This document shows positions 1-13,400 of a DNA stretch of 64,000 nucleotides, one piece after another. Source of the DNA: Heloderma charlesbogerti (Eukaryota; Chordata; Lepidosauria; Squamata; Helodermatidae). Below the pieces are notes generated by a model, which worked only from the letters and a program-made list of their open reading frames with translations, was not told where the DNA came from and did not search any database. The translations under genes were made by a program, and so were the position numbers. The stretch covers positions 1,054,001 to 1,118,000 of the forward strand of contig JANEZZ010001909.1 of assembly GCA_026122225.1 (NCBI GenBank). The letters are read 5' to 3'. Numbering within the stretch: position 1 is the first letter of the stretch; each line of letters begins with the position of its first letter.

Positions 1-179
1 TCCTTGCCTCACTTCCTGGCACCCTGCTTGTCCATTCATGCACAAAGTACCTTTGGCCAAATTCCCCCCTAAGCCAAATCAAAGCCTGGGTTCAAAACAA
101 AGCACAAACAGATATCTCTGAGTTCGGGTGTGTATTTGAAATGTGGGCGTCCGTGGTACAAAGGTCAAGTGGAGCATCC

Positions 180-300
180 ATTGTGTTAGATTGTAAGCTC
201 CTTGGGAGCAGGGACCTGCCTAGGATGCTTCTGTAACCCTAAAGTGCCATGCATGGTCATGTCTTAGTATAAATGCTAAATATTAATAATAAGGCTGTAG
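180..300 (+). repeat. ancient L2/MIR-type LINE tail
   Basis: The phrase gattgtaagctccttgggag and the following AT-rich end match the 3' tail shared by L2 LINEs. Similar tails occur near 37785-37880 and 53455-53555. Confidence 0.5.
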
Positions 301-511
301 GTCTAGAGTGATGTGGGGAATGTCTAAAGAATGGACGGCAGACATGAGGAATGTTGTGCATTGTAGGGGATGTTATACCCCACCTCTCCATCTTATGATC
401 TACAAGGCAACTTACTTCAATTTAAAAAACAAACACAAATATGTAAAATACAATAAAATGACATCATCAGGAAGGCAACAGCAACAGAAAAGTACAGTGA
501 AGCCATAGAGT

Positions 512-695
512 GGCTTTCCCCAACCTGGTGCCCTCCGGATGTGTTGGACTGTGCCTCCCATCATTCCCAGCCATCCTTCCCCAACCTGGTGCCCTCTGGA
601 TGTATTGGACTGCACCTCCCATCATTCCCAGCATGGCTGGGAATGATGGGAGGTGCAGTCCAACACATCCAGAGGGCACCAGGTCGGGGAAGCTT
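512..695. mobile_element. family A palindromic element, doubled left arm
   Basis: Left arm ccccaacctggtgccctc... occurs twice (514 and 580), followed by one right arm (637-695) that is the reverse complement. It was probably made by insertion of one copy in another or by slippage. The inner palindrome cattcccagcatggctggga is near perfect. Confidence 0.85.
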
Positions 696-1264
696 GCCAC
701 AGGACCATGAATTCTTTGCAGTCCCTCGCACCCTCTGAAATAACCATGCCTTAATCTGTGTCAGGATTCCCTTTTTGCCCTGCTGAGAACTCCAAGAGCC
801 AAATCAACACTCAGACCAGAGGCTGCATTTCCAAGACTTTAATTCCATTTACCCTAACAAGGCATACAGATGCAAATTGCTAGAGACTCACAGACTACAA
901 AAGAAACCGCCTTCAGGGAGTTCAAAGGGAAACTACGAAAGTTGATCTCCTTTGGGAAAAAGGCAGCAAGCTCTCTTAATTTAAGGGGTGGGAGGGGGAG
1001 ATCTCCCCCTCTCCTGTGACACTTCTGGCGCAGCTGTTGACGCCAATCGGGCAGAGCGCCAAAGTTCAGCCCCTGCGACTTCCCGCTTGTGCCTGCGTCT
1101 TGCGTCTAAAAGTTCAGGTTGTTCTTCCCTCGCCTCCCCCTGTTCGCTGTCACTCCCAGGGATGTGGGGGGGGGGGTTCTCCATGCAGCTGTGCCTCTGA
1201 AGCCTAGGAAAGTTCCTCCCCCACATGTTGCAGCTCTTCCTCAGAATCTGAGCTACTCTGACAC

Positions 1265-1722
1265 TCTATATGTTCAGAGGCAACCCTGACAATCTGCCAT
1301 TGAAACTCCACTAATGACAGTGCTAGCTACGTCGCCCTTGGGAGATGTGAGCTCCACATTATAGGGGCCACCACTAAAAAGGCCCTGACCTTGATGTGGG
1401 CCCAGCCCTTTAAACTCTGCGGAAGGGGCGGCCCGGAGGCTCGTACGGCAGGAGGTGGTCCTTACATCGGCTAGATCGTTCAGGGCCTCGTGAAAGGTCA
1501 AAGCCGGCCCTTTTGAGTTGGACCCAGAAGCCCACTGGGAGTCTGCAGTGTTGACACAAAATCAGAGTGGATTTGTTCCATGTGGCACGTTCCACTTCCT
1601 ACCATGTTCTGAGCCAGTACTGTTCTCCAACGCTCATTTGAAGGCAGCCCCAGGTAGAGCACATTGCAGTAGTCTGGTCTGGATGTTGCAAGGCACGAGG
1701 GACAGCAGGCAAAAAGGTAAAG
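1265..1722 (+). repeat. dispersed repeat of unresolved class
   Basis: Contains phrases typical of a common squamate dispersed repeat (agggcctcgtgaaaggtcaa, gaaggcagccccaggtagag, cattgcagtagtctggtctg). I cannot assign its class. Confidence 0.4.
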
Positions 1723-1724
1723 GA

Positions 1725-1842
1725 GCCTTCCCCATCCTGGGGCCCTCCAGGTGCGTTGGCCTACAACTCCCACAATCCGCAGCCAGCATGGCCAGGAGCT
1801 GTAGGCCAATGCACCTGCAGGGCCCCAGGATGGGGAAGACTG
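1725..1842. mobile_element. family A variant palindrome
   Basis: Arms ccttccccatcctggggccc and its reverse complement at 1815-1838. The inner part has the ctacaactcccacaat form instead of the tgtagtcc form. Confidence 0.8.
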
Positions 1843-2294
1843 CAATACCGCCAGTTAGGGCTGCACACTCCAAGAGTGCCACCTGCGGACTGTGGCTGAA
1901 ATCTTATGCCGCTTGATCCACCTGATGTTCTATTCTCAATCGAGCCTGCTTAAAGCTTGCACTGTGCCTGCAGTTTATGATGTTCATGTCATCTTGCTGT
2001 GACGGCTGTAGGTTCCTGAATTAGACATTGATGGGAGCATTCAGCTTGGTTCGGTAATATCTTTATAAAAGCCAACACATCCTTCGTTGTTTTTTTCCTC
2101 CCCTGCTGTGAAGGCTAGAAATTGGCTCTTAAAACTCTGCGGCATGTCAGAAACTGCACCGTGTGTTCTACAGCCATGAACGTTGATCGGACCCTCTGGG
2201 TTAAAGCAATACGGTTGGGATGGGTGGTTCTTTTTGCCTCTTAACGTCTTGAGAATGTAAGGCAGTCGATGCGTTTTCTCTTCTTCCTTTCTAG

Positions 2295-2432
2295 CCAGCA
2301 GGACGCTCAGGAGTTCTTGAAGTTTCTCATGGACCGGTTGCATGTGGAGATCAATCGGAAAGGGCGCAAGACTCCCAGCATCCTCTCCGACGCCAAGCGG
2401 CCCTCGGTGCTGGAGGACTCTGATGCCTTGAG
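2295..2432 (+). CDS. USP21: USP21 exon: QQD box
   Basis: The acceptor is ctttctag and the donor AG|gtgagc. The first base completes a Ser codon begun in the previous, unseen exon. The exon encodes [15 protein letters not shown] followed by a variable linker ending in LEDSDAL. QQDAQEF is a hallmark of USP catalytic cores. Confidence 0.92.
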
Positions 2433-5400
2433 GTGAGCACAGCCCGTGTGGACAGAAGCCTTCGCATCTGGGCAGAAGAAGCAGCTTTATACCATTTCAC
2501 ACCATTGGTCCATCTAGGAACATAAGTAGAGCCCTGTTGAGCCACAGCAAAAGCATATCTCGTCCAGCATTCTGTCCGCAAAATGGTCAACCAGCTGGCA
2601 ACGGAGGCTGTTGGCTCCGATGTCAGTGGGGCGGTGAAGCCACTCCGGGTTTCAGTCAGAACTCTAAAGGAGCTCTCCACAGTGTGAAGCAGAACTCCTT
2701 TAGAGTTCTGACTGAAACCCAGAGAGGTTTCCATCGCAGCCAACAGCCTCCACTGCCAGCTGCCTATGGGGAACCCGTAAGTAGGACACGAGTGCAGTAC
2801 CAGCCTTCTGCATGTGCATCTCAGCCAATGGTACATGGATACCTCCAGTCGAGCCCCGGCACCTGAAATCCTTTTAAACTGTCAAGAGCAGGGATCGGAC
2901 CTGTGGCTTCTGCCTGCTGAGCAGGTCCCCTGCCCCTGAGCTGTGGTTCCTCCTGGAAATGTTCAAGCAGCTTCTACAGAATGAGGTTGCTATTCCATAT
3001 GGCCCAGTATTCTGCTTCTCCGCCTGGCAGCGGTTCTCTGGGGTCCCTGATGTTTTCCAGCCCTGCTCTCTGCAGGCTCTCTGCAGGGTCCTTTTAACTG
3101 GAGATGCTGGAATAGCAGGATGCAAAGCACGGGCCTTGTCAGTGCGCTATGGCCCCTCCCCCAACGCCACCTCCAAATGGAGAGAAGCTGGGCTTGTATT
3201 TCCGAGATGCTCGTCTTCCTGGGCCACCAGCCCAGTGCGATGCAGGGGGCTTTTGAGCTTCCTGGGCCAATGGTGTGGCGAACTCTTGGGCCTTGCCTCC
3301 CAGCGTAGCTAAACTGGTACAGCATTCAGAACGTATCTGAGTAGTTAAATGCTGGAGGCTGGGTTTCTAGTCCTCACTGTGGGCATTGTGACGGCTTCTT
3401 GGCTTGAGGACGAGTTTGCATCTCCATTTCTCAACTCTGAGCTTGGATGCAGGAGTTGCCTCACTCACAGAACATTTGTGTGCTGGGGAGCTGCTAGACA
3501 TTGTCTCGTCTGTGGTTGCTGGCTAATAAGATCTAGCACTCGGGTGTTCAAAGCACTTCACAGACATTCTGTGGCTAGTCATAACAAGAACCCTGTAAGG
3601 TAGACTAGTATGGTCATCCCCTGCACTGCAGATTGGGGGTGGGGTGGGGAGACTGAGCCTAAGAGTGGCTTGCCAAAACCATCTAGCAAGGATGTCGCTG
3701 CGGTGAGATTCAAACCAGGGGCTTTCTGGTTCCCAGCTCAGTCTCTTAGCTGCCATGCCAGTGCTCATCTTCAAGCTGTCTCTGGGCCTGGCTGCCACTG
3801 AGTGCTCAACATGCTCATCGGTCCCCTTTCCTTCTCTCCCTTCATTTGAACTTCTGAGGGCAGGGGCCTGTTTGGCCTTGATTATTCCGCAAAGCAGCAC
3901 GTACAGTGATGGTGCCGAAAACCAAGTCCATTTTGCAGTCAGATGTCGCCGCCTCTTCCTCCTCCTCCTGCCGCCTCCTGCTCTCTGCCCCAGTGGCTGG
4001 CCACCACCTTGCCCTCTCTGCCCAGCCTGGCGCCTCCTAAAGTTCTCTTCTTGGGTTCCTTTTCTTTTCTTTCCCCAGTGATGACGAACAAGCCAACCAG
4101 ATGTGGAAGCGCTATCTGGAAAGAGAAGACAGCAAGATAGTAGGTGAGCAGCCCTTCCTTCCGGCGAGACCCGCTGTTTGACCCGGGGCACCAGGAATGC
4201 CTAAAGGTGTCATGGCAAACAGCACACCCCTGGATTCCGCGTAGCTTTCTTTCTTGGCGCGTCCAGTCTTGAGACTGCCTTCAGCTCGCAAGAGCTACAA
4301 AAGTAAATAACCGCAGCTGTCAGATTTTAAATTGCATTTCAAGGCTTTTTAACTGATGGATCACTTGAATTCATATTGCCCAAACCTTAACATAGGTAAC
4401 TACTTTGGGGCGAGTTTGAAGGAAGTGTGAAGTAACTTGCGGTTCAAATAAACAAAAGCTACTACCTGCTAGGGTGCAAAGTCTTAAAAGAAATATTCAG
4501 CTCCTTAATACATTTTGTAAAAATCCATGAAATGCACTATAAAATCTCTGCTACACATTGGCCTGGTTCAGACAGTCACCTAAATCATGGTTTAGTCCAC
4601 CCACTCCCCCTCCTCTCTCCTTCACTGCACACAGGAGAAGGAGAGTGAAAGCTTCCATTTTCACTTAGGAACAAACTGTGGCTCTGTGATACGTTCAAAC
4701 TCTGGCAACTGTGGTTTGTTCTAACCAAAGTTAGCTTAAATAAGCCATGGTCTGAAACCATGACTTGATCCTGGTTTGTTAAGTAACTTCAGTTAGAACA
4801 GACCAGAGTTCCCCGAGTTCAGGTTATAGCAGCATGCACAAGTCCCAGATGCAGAAGTCAACCTCTGCTTGCAGGCTGACCTAAACACTAACAAAAGCAA
4901 CAGCATGCCCCTGGTCTCTCACACTTTCTCTCTCTCTGTCAGATCTCTTTGTCGGCCAGTTGAAGAGCTGCCTCAAGTGTCAAGCGTGCGGCTATCGGTC
5001 GACCACATTTGAAGTTTTCTGCGACTTATCCCTGCCTATCCCAAAGGTGGGCTTAAATGGTGTCATGGCGGGCTTCGGTGCAAGAGTCTCATGGTGGTTT
5101 ATGAAGCCTCCTCTTGACGACTCAGACCATTGGTCCATCTAGCAAAGCTTGTAGCTTTTCCCAACCTGGGGCCCTCCAGCTGTTTTGGAATACGACTTCC
5201 AGCATTCCTGAGTATTGGCCATGCTGGCTGGGAGTTGTAGTCCAAAATATCTGGAGGTCACCAGGTTGTAGGGGAGCTGATCTCATCCATCTGCTTTGGC
5301 TGGTAGTGACTCTAGCAGTTATTCTCAGTATTTGCTACCAGGAATCCTTTTTTTAAATGAAAGTTGGATCTGCAGCCTTCCAAATGGAAAATTGGGGAGA

Positions 5401-8400
5401 GTTCCACAGAAGATACCTCACAAACACACCACAGAGACCTGGTTTGCCTGTCACAGTGGCGATTCCTGAGTTGTTTAGCCCAGGAATTGTGGGGACAAGA
5501 GGAATTGCGTGAGTTGCACCCTCATCCTTTCCACTTTTAATTAACTCAGGAACACCCCATTCCTGGGGTGTTTTGTTCCAGGCAAACCCAGAAACACGGG
5601 GTTGTTTATGGGTTAAACAACCCAGAGTTAACCAAACAATTTCCCATAATTTGTTGTTGGGTTACCTCCAGGTTGTTTAACCCATAAACAATGCAGAGTT
5701 ACTGGGTTCACACATCACAGACAACCCAGGAATGGGGTGTCTCGGGGTTGTTAACTAAAAGCAGAAAGGACAAGCATGCAGCTCATGCAGTCCGCTCGTC
5801 CCCGCAATTCTTCAAACTACCTAGGAATTGCTGCCATGATGTGCGAACCGGGTCTCACACTCTATATGTTGGTCTGTTATTGGAGACTGGGGGGAACAAG
5901 CCAGTCAGAATTGCAGAAAATTGATTTTCTTTCTGGCCAGTGATAATGAGGGGAGAGTCTCATGACAGTAGCTGACTTTTTCCTGGGCTGCTGCTAAAGG
6001 TCAGTAGGGCAGATTGGTTTGCCCGTATCTGTTTAGAAATGATGAAAACGTTCTCCCAACGCATCTTATTTTGGGTTACAACCAATGACCATACACATAA
6101 AAAGTATCTATTTCAGCCTTATGTTTAAGCCAGCCTCCCCCAACCTGGCCCATCTCCAACTGTGTCAGACTACAAATCACATCATCCCCAGCCAGCAGGG
6201 CCAGTGGGCATGCAGGCTGGGCTTGTGTGGGAGCTGTAATCCAGCACATCCGGAGGGCGCCAGGCTGGGGTGAGGCTGATCTTAAGCACTCACCTGGCAG
6301 CCGTTGGCGACAAGGAATTGCAGGCAGGCAGAGGCGGCATGGAGCGCTCCGCCACTCCCAGCATAGAAGCAAAATGGGCTCCAAGAGCAGGGAAATCCCC
6401 ATCCTGTGTGGCCATCACAGAAATGTAGCAGGCTGGCAGAAGAGGGGAGCAGCTTCCCGTCCCTTCTCTGCCAGCTGGCTAGTACCTTGCGTGGGCTTAT
6501 TTACAGGGGTGATCTATCCACCTGCATGCAAAGCATATGCTCCATCCCCGAGCTACGAGCCCATGCCAAAACAGGGTGTCACAGAAGCCATGAGGAATAA
6601 TGGCAGGGGTGGGGGGGTGGGGAGATTGGCCATGAGCCTTTTGAGCAAGGGGAAGGAGGGCAGAGATTGGGAGGCTGAGTGACACGGCAGTGGGGCGAGG
6701 GGGAACTAGCAGAGGTGGAGATTTGCATCCCCGTAGAACAGTTCTTAGACCAGCCTTCCCCAACCTGGTGCCCTCCAGATGTGTTAGACTACAAGTCTCA
6801 TTATCCTGAGCCATGCTCAGGGCACCAGGTTGGGGAAGACTGGGTTAGAGTGCGGACAAAGACTGGGGAGACCCGGGTTCAAATCCCCATCCAGTCAGGA
6901 AGCTCAGTGCGCGGACTTTGGGCCAGTCGCTATCTCTCACAGATATCTCACCTGACCTGCTTCACAGGGTCATGAGGATAAAATGGGGCGGAAGAAAAAT
7001 GAACACTGCTTTGTGCTCTTTGCGGGGAAAAGTGGGATATAAATGTAATAAGGAAATAACGTGTACATGCTAACTTCTGTAAGCTGCCTTGAGTATGAGC
7101 GTGATGAGGAAATAGGGGGAAAGATCTCTTCCATAAAATCCTTGCTCTGCTTTCGCAGAAAGGTTTCACTGGTGGGAAGGTCTCTCTGCTCGACTGCTTC
7201 AGCCTCTTCACCAAGGAAGAAGAGCTTGATTCTGAGAATGCGCCGGTAAGTCTCTGCCAGACTTTGTAGGCCAAGGTGAGCTGTGGCCAGGACTCCTCCG
7301 CCACTGCCCCCCGGCACCCTTGTGCCAAACAATCTTCAGCCCTGAATTTGGAGGAAGCTGCAAGAGGCTAGAGAGTCAGTCTCCATTTGTATCAGCTTAT
7401 TCTGACTGCAGAATTTGGGCTCTTGTTGAATTGAGGATATTATGGGTAAGAGGTGGATGAGAAGGGGATGCATGAGCTAGAGGTGGTGAGTGGCAGTAGG
7501 GAGAAGGAAAAGAAAGTCTCAGCCATTGTTTCTTCAGAATTGCTTAAGCTGAGCCAACCTCATCCTTTCTTTCTCTCTCTCTCGGAGCAGGTGTGTGACA
7601 AATGCCGGCAGAGGACCCGAAGCACCAAGAAGCTGACCATCCAGCGCTTTCCCCGTATCCTCGTGCTACGTATCCTTTCCGGACTTTCCGCATTGAGCAG
7701 GGGGTTGGACTCGATGGCCTTGTAGGCTCCCTCCAACCCTGCTATTCTGTGATTCTATGATTCTATGACTTCTGTTTGGGACAAGAAACTGGGACCACAT
7801 CGGAGCTGGTCGGGGCTGTGGCTGCCGGCGATTGGCCTTGTGGGAGGATGTGTCGGGTGCTCCACATGCACGTCAACGTGAAACCGCCAAAAGCATAAAT
7901 CGTAACACTGGCCAACTTCGCAGGGCTGTTCTGCAGAGTTATGCGAAGCACTTTAGAAAAAGGGGTTTATAAATGCATCATGGTAGTTGTTGTTGTTAGC
8001 TTTTCTGGGATAGCCTCCACTGGTGTAAGGCTTCCTGATGTAAATCCAGCCCAGGGCATTTTAACTTGGGTTCCCATTTGTGGTTGAAACATCCAGTCAT
8101 GTTGCATTGACATATGGGAAAACAGGTACCCTGGTCCTAAGACCAGATCGCAGCCAGCTTCTTTCTATTCCTGCTGAATTTAGGGGTGAAGACGAACCTA
8201 ACCTTGGAGCGGCAGGGCTAAATTTTTAAGCACAGTTACTGCATTCAATACGTGCCTTACTTTTCTTCTCCAGATTAATCTTGGGGGCAAGGGGAGGAAA
8301 ACAGCCCTGAGACTTTTTGCAACGGAAGCCGGCTCTGGAGGGCGCCCGCTGGGTGGTGCCTGTGATGTCACAAAGAAGCTGCCCCCCACTGCCCAATCCC

Positions 8401-10398
8401 CCAAAGCAGTTCTGCATACTTGAATTTTATTTTTCAATAAAGTTGACAAATGTGACAATGGGTCTTAAACAGCAGGCAAGCATGACAACTAAACTGGTGT
8501 TTGGCTCACTTGCCAGTCAAATTACAGAACGGGAGGGTTAGTTTGCCTTCGCACCTTGCGTCTGCCTTCTCTCCTTGTAGGCTGCTTGAAGTACTTTGGG
8601 GTCCTGGGGTCTTGTGGACTCCAAACCTGAGATTTGGGCTTCTGGTGTCCACCAGGAGCTCTCCCATTAACAGTCTTTGTGTGCAGTTCCACATCCAGCT
8701 AGCCTTTCTTTAACTCCTACTGTCCCAGACTTGAATCGGTTCTCCACCACCCGCTACTCCATTAAGAAATGTTCCGTGTACGTGGATTTCCCCCTCCAGC
8801 AGCTCAACCTGAAGGAGTTTGCCAGCGAAAAGGCCGGTGAGTTGTATGCTGGGTGTGGAGCAGCCCGTGCTGTGCCTTCCTCGCAGTGCCTGTTTCATCT
8901 CTCTGCTGGCTGGCTGCCTTTATTGTTTGCTGCTGCTGCTAATTGTAGCATTACAGCTTGTTTTATTGATTTGTGTTGTTTGTTGTTTCTGTTTTGTATT
9001 GTATTGTATGGAAGGGGAGGTCTGAGCCTTTTATTGTCATGTTTTATTTTTTAAATCTTATCCTGCCTTATTTACAAAACAAGGCACTCAAGGCTGCTAA
9101 CAAAAACAAGAACACCACGTAATATTTGTAAATGATATATTGCCCCCACTTTCTGATGATCAGAATAATTTTTAAACAGTTTTTGAGTACAACAGTAAAA
9201 AAAGAAAGAAACAAGTAGTTATATTTTTAAAATGTGGTCCTCTCTCTGTCTTGCACTTTCGCAGGCACCCCTGTGTACAACCTCTACGCCCTCTGCAATC
9301 ACTCCGGCAGCGTCCACTATGGCCACTACACAGCCTTCTGCAAGGATCAGTCTGGCTGGCGGGTTTACAACGACTCCCGGTAAGCAAGGCTTGCCATGAG
9401 TCTTCCTTGAGATGTATATCTTGTCTTTCAGTTTGAAATGTTTCAGGGCAATGTCACAAAAATGTCCTTAAAATACAATTAAAATAAAACGGCATGCAAG
9501 AATGTTACAATTGGCAGCATCACCATCAAACAATAAAGACAGCCAGTAGAGAGGGAAAACAACATCAGTGTTTTAAAATGCCTGGGGAAGCCAAACAAAA
9601 CAACAAAAAACCAGGGCTTTAAAGGTAGCTGCCTGGTCTATTTGTATGTGTACCATGATTCTACGAGAGGACAGAATCTGGTATTAGGTGCAAACTTCAA
9701 CATCCTGGGAATTTTCAGGTCCCATTTAATGAGGAGGAAAGCAAGTTGCTTTCCCTGAAACAGAGAAGATGAGCTTTGAAGCATGTGGTTAGAATCATAG
9801 AAGAGTAGGGTTGGAAGGGGCCTATAAGACCATCGAGTCCAACCCCCTGTTCAGTGCCTGACAAACTAAAGTTTTCTAGTGGCTGGAGTTTCAAGGCCCC
9901 TGACCAAAACTAGCAGTTCCAGAATGAATTATACACATTTCCCTAATCTGCAAAATGTATACTAGTTACAAAATAAAGATAGAGCCCTGATTTGCTGGCA
10001 CTGGGGCTGTGTACACCTCAAATATGTACACCTCAAATATTTATTTATTTATTTATTACATTTATATCCTGCCTTTTTTCCTCTTGCAAGGAATCCAAGG
10101 CAGCTTATATGATCCTCCACCAACCCTGTGAGGTAGGTTAGGCTGAGAGTCAGTGACTGGCCCAGAGTCATCTGGTGAGCTTCATGGCCAAGTGGGAACG
10201 AGAACCCAGATCTCCTGAGTCCCAGTCCAACACTCTAACCACTACGCCACACTGGCTCCCATTGGCTGGATCGAGTCTAACTAAGTTGAACTTGGTTCCC
10301 ATTGAAATCGATTGGACTTCCGAAGTCACAACAAACTTGCCTTGTTCATCTTGGTGGGACCTGGGCTGAATTAACTTAGTCTGGATCCAATCCAGTAT

Positions 10399-10454
<56 letters not shown>

Positions 10455-13400
10455 TAAAACCCCATTAAAATCCTGCACTCACAAGTAATTTAAATTACGT
10501 AATTGCTGCACACGCACAGCTCCGGCAATAGCACAAGGACACTTGGGTGCAAGGCGGAGCTCTGTGTGTGTGGCAGGCCGGAGGTGGGGGGTTAGTCCAG
10601 CTACATCTGGTGCTGGCCCCAGTTCACAAGGTACTTCTAAATCTGTACTGAAGAGAACACTCTAGGATTCCACCTAGAAATCGCTCTGGGGGTGGCGCTG
10701 AAGGATTTCAGGCTGAACTCCGCAGCTCCAGCAGCTCATGTTCCAGGGATCGCTATTATGAAATCAGCAGAAACAGCTGGGTCTCTGCAACAGAGACAAA
10801 GCTTGCAGGAATTTGATGTTAGGTGTCATTCTGTGTAACGGTGTCATTCTGTGTAACGGTGTCATTCTGTGTAATTACCAAGTACTCCCTTGGAGGTAAA
10901 CTGTCAAGAGCAGCCTGCTGGCTGTGGGTGGAGGCAGAGCCCAAAGCCTTTGTTCTCCCTCTGCCACCCCTTGTCTCTCTCTCCTGCTCCCCCTTCCTCC
11001 CTGCCCAGCGCGTTGTTGAGGACGAGACAGATTGCTCCTTTTTTGCCAGAGGTCTGAACTGATCGCCTGCAGGAGGCCATATGTAACTAGGCTGAGGAGT
11101 AAAGGTTGCCCACTCCTGACGTAGGGGTTTCCAGTCTCCCTTCCCCTTTAATGTAATATCTGATCAGTTAGACGTAACCAACTAACAAGGTGCCCCTGAT
11201 TAATCGGAAAACAGGCTTTTTAAAGTGTACTTTTTGTACAAGTACTTGCAAGAACTGCAGATAGCAAATGCCATCTTGGAAGAGGCCTTCCTTTTCCTCT
11301 CTCACCCAGGTGGGAAAGCCTCTTCTAAGGCTGTGTCTGCTGTGGCTGTGAAATGTGTGCTCATCCTCTAACAAAGAAACAGCGCTCTCTCTTTTTGCTG
11401 CTAGTTTTTATTCAAATGCAAATTTATGCAGATTTCATAGATTTGAACAAATCATTAGGTTGTCTTTAACTGGGTGACAGTTTGACTTTTAAGTGTTCAG
11501 GCATAGGGGGTTTTTTACACTTGGCTCCTAGCTTGGAGAAGCTGAAATTTTAGCCCGCCTTCACGACTTGAGCACGCTCTGGGAGAGCGCGCAGGACAGG
11601 AAGGCCTGGCGTGCTATGGTCCATGGGGTCACGAAGAGTCGGACACGACTGAATGACTGAACAACAACAAATACATGTTCTCTGTGGCCAAGCAATCCAA
11701 ACTCCGTAACCCATACAAGTTAATGCATAATTATCTACTCCTGATCATTCGGACACTTGCTGGTCATGGGCAGGGAAATACCCTGGGCACTAGAACCCAG
11801 CCCTCTGGCCACTGGAAGCCTTCCTCAGCCACACTTTTGAGATTTCACACGGACTTTCAACCATACCTTGTTTTGAAATCATAAGGACTTATGGAGCCAG
11901 TGTAGTGTAGTGGTGAGAGTGACGGACTGGGAGCCGGGAGATCCAGGTTCTAGTCCCCACTTGGCCATGAAAGCTCACTGGGTGACTTTGGGCCAGTCAC
12001 AGACTCTCAGCCCAACCTACCTCACAGGGTTGTTGTTGTGAGGATACAACGGTGAGGAGGAGGATAATGTAAGCCGCCTTGAGTTCCTTGCGAGAGGGAG
12101 AAAGGCGGGGTATAAATGCAATAAATAAATAAATAAATAAATAAATAAAAGGACGATTTGGTTTTAAATTAAGCTGAAATGGTCAGGAAATCTGACCCAG
12201 GCATCTGGTCATTCTGCACTCCTGTGTTGGTTGTGATGCACATCGGCCAGCTCTTGTTAAAGACCCAAAGCTGCGTCCTGAGTGGAATGCAGAAGCTTTT
12301 TTAGGCTACGCGGCCTCTGCTGTGCGCCGGTGGCAGGATGCTAATATTGTTTGCCCAGAGCCTGCAAGGTCAGTGTCCTGGCTAAGTAGCTTACAATGCC
12401 TGTTTCTAGCACCTGCCCTCCTTGGTGGTGGGTGGAGTGTCCAAACAGGCCATGCTGCTGTGAACACCGTTAATCCAGCCTCACAACAAACTGCAAACCG
12501 GTTGGCCCTGCCCGCGCTCAGAGCTGGTTGCACTAAAAACTATATAGGCATCATTTGCCTGGGTAACCCACATTCTGTGGCATCAGCAGCAAAGTTCTGC
12601 AATGTGCACAGACACAAGCCAAAGCCCCTGGTTTTTCTTAACGCTGGATGCTTCTATTCTGTCACTTTTCCTCTTTTGCATAACTGATTCCTCTTCTGCT
12701 AATTCAGCGCTAATTTTGGCCCCCAGAAATCTGATTTGGCCATCACGGTTCCTGCAGTGAGATTCTGGGAGGCAGCTCTCGCACTGAGCGTATCTTCACA
12801 ACCATAAGGGGCAGCAACTTACTTTGGGGTGGGGAAATGAAACCTTGATCATCTTAGGGCGTGGTCCTGTGCGTGTTTAGACAGAAAAAAGTCCTACAAC
12901 TCCCAGCCCGCATTCCCCAGCCAGCCTGGCTGGCTGGGGAGTGCTGGGAGTTATAGGACTTTTTTCTCTAAACACACATAAGATTGCGCCCTTCGGAAGA
13001 TAAGTTCTATGAGCAATGCTACATCCTGTGGCTTTTGCATCCTTCTGCACACAAACACTATTATTATTATTATTCCAACATTATCTACAGGAATTGCACT
13101 TTACAGGGTAGAAGAGGATGGGTCCCTGCCCCAAAGGGCCTACTTTTTAAAAATTAAACACAATATTTAATTAAACACAATAATTAAACACAAGAGAGGA
13201 GGCAACTTAGGCAGGGAAGGGAACTGGAGGTGGGGGGTAAACAGGCGTAACAACTTTGCTTATTTCATATACTATCCTGCTTCCAATGAACTGGTGGGGG
13301 AGAGAAAGATATTACCTATTTGTAGGTTAATCTCTTCACCCACACCCCAGAACCTGTTTTATTTTTTCTCCTTTGCCTTGCCACTTTGCCATGTGTTGGC

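Noticed and set aside
3523..4191. 222-codon open frame on the minus strand
   Set aside because: Antisense to a USP21 exon and a MIR-like SINE; low-complexity Arg/Lys/Gly content.
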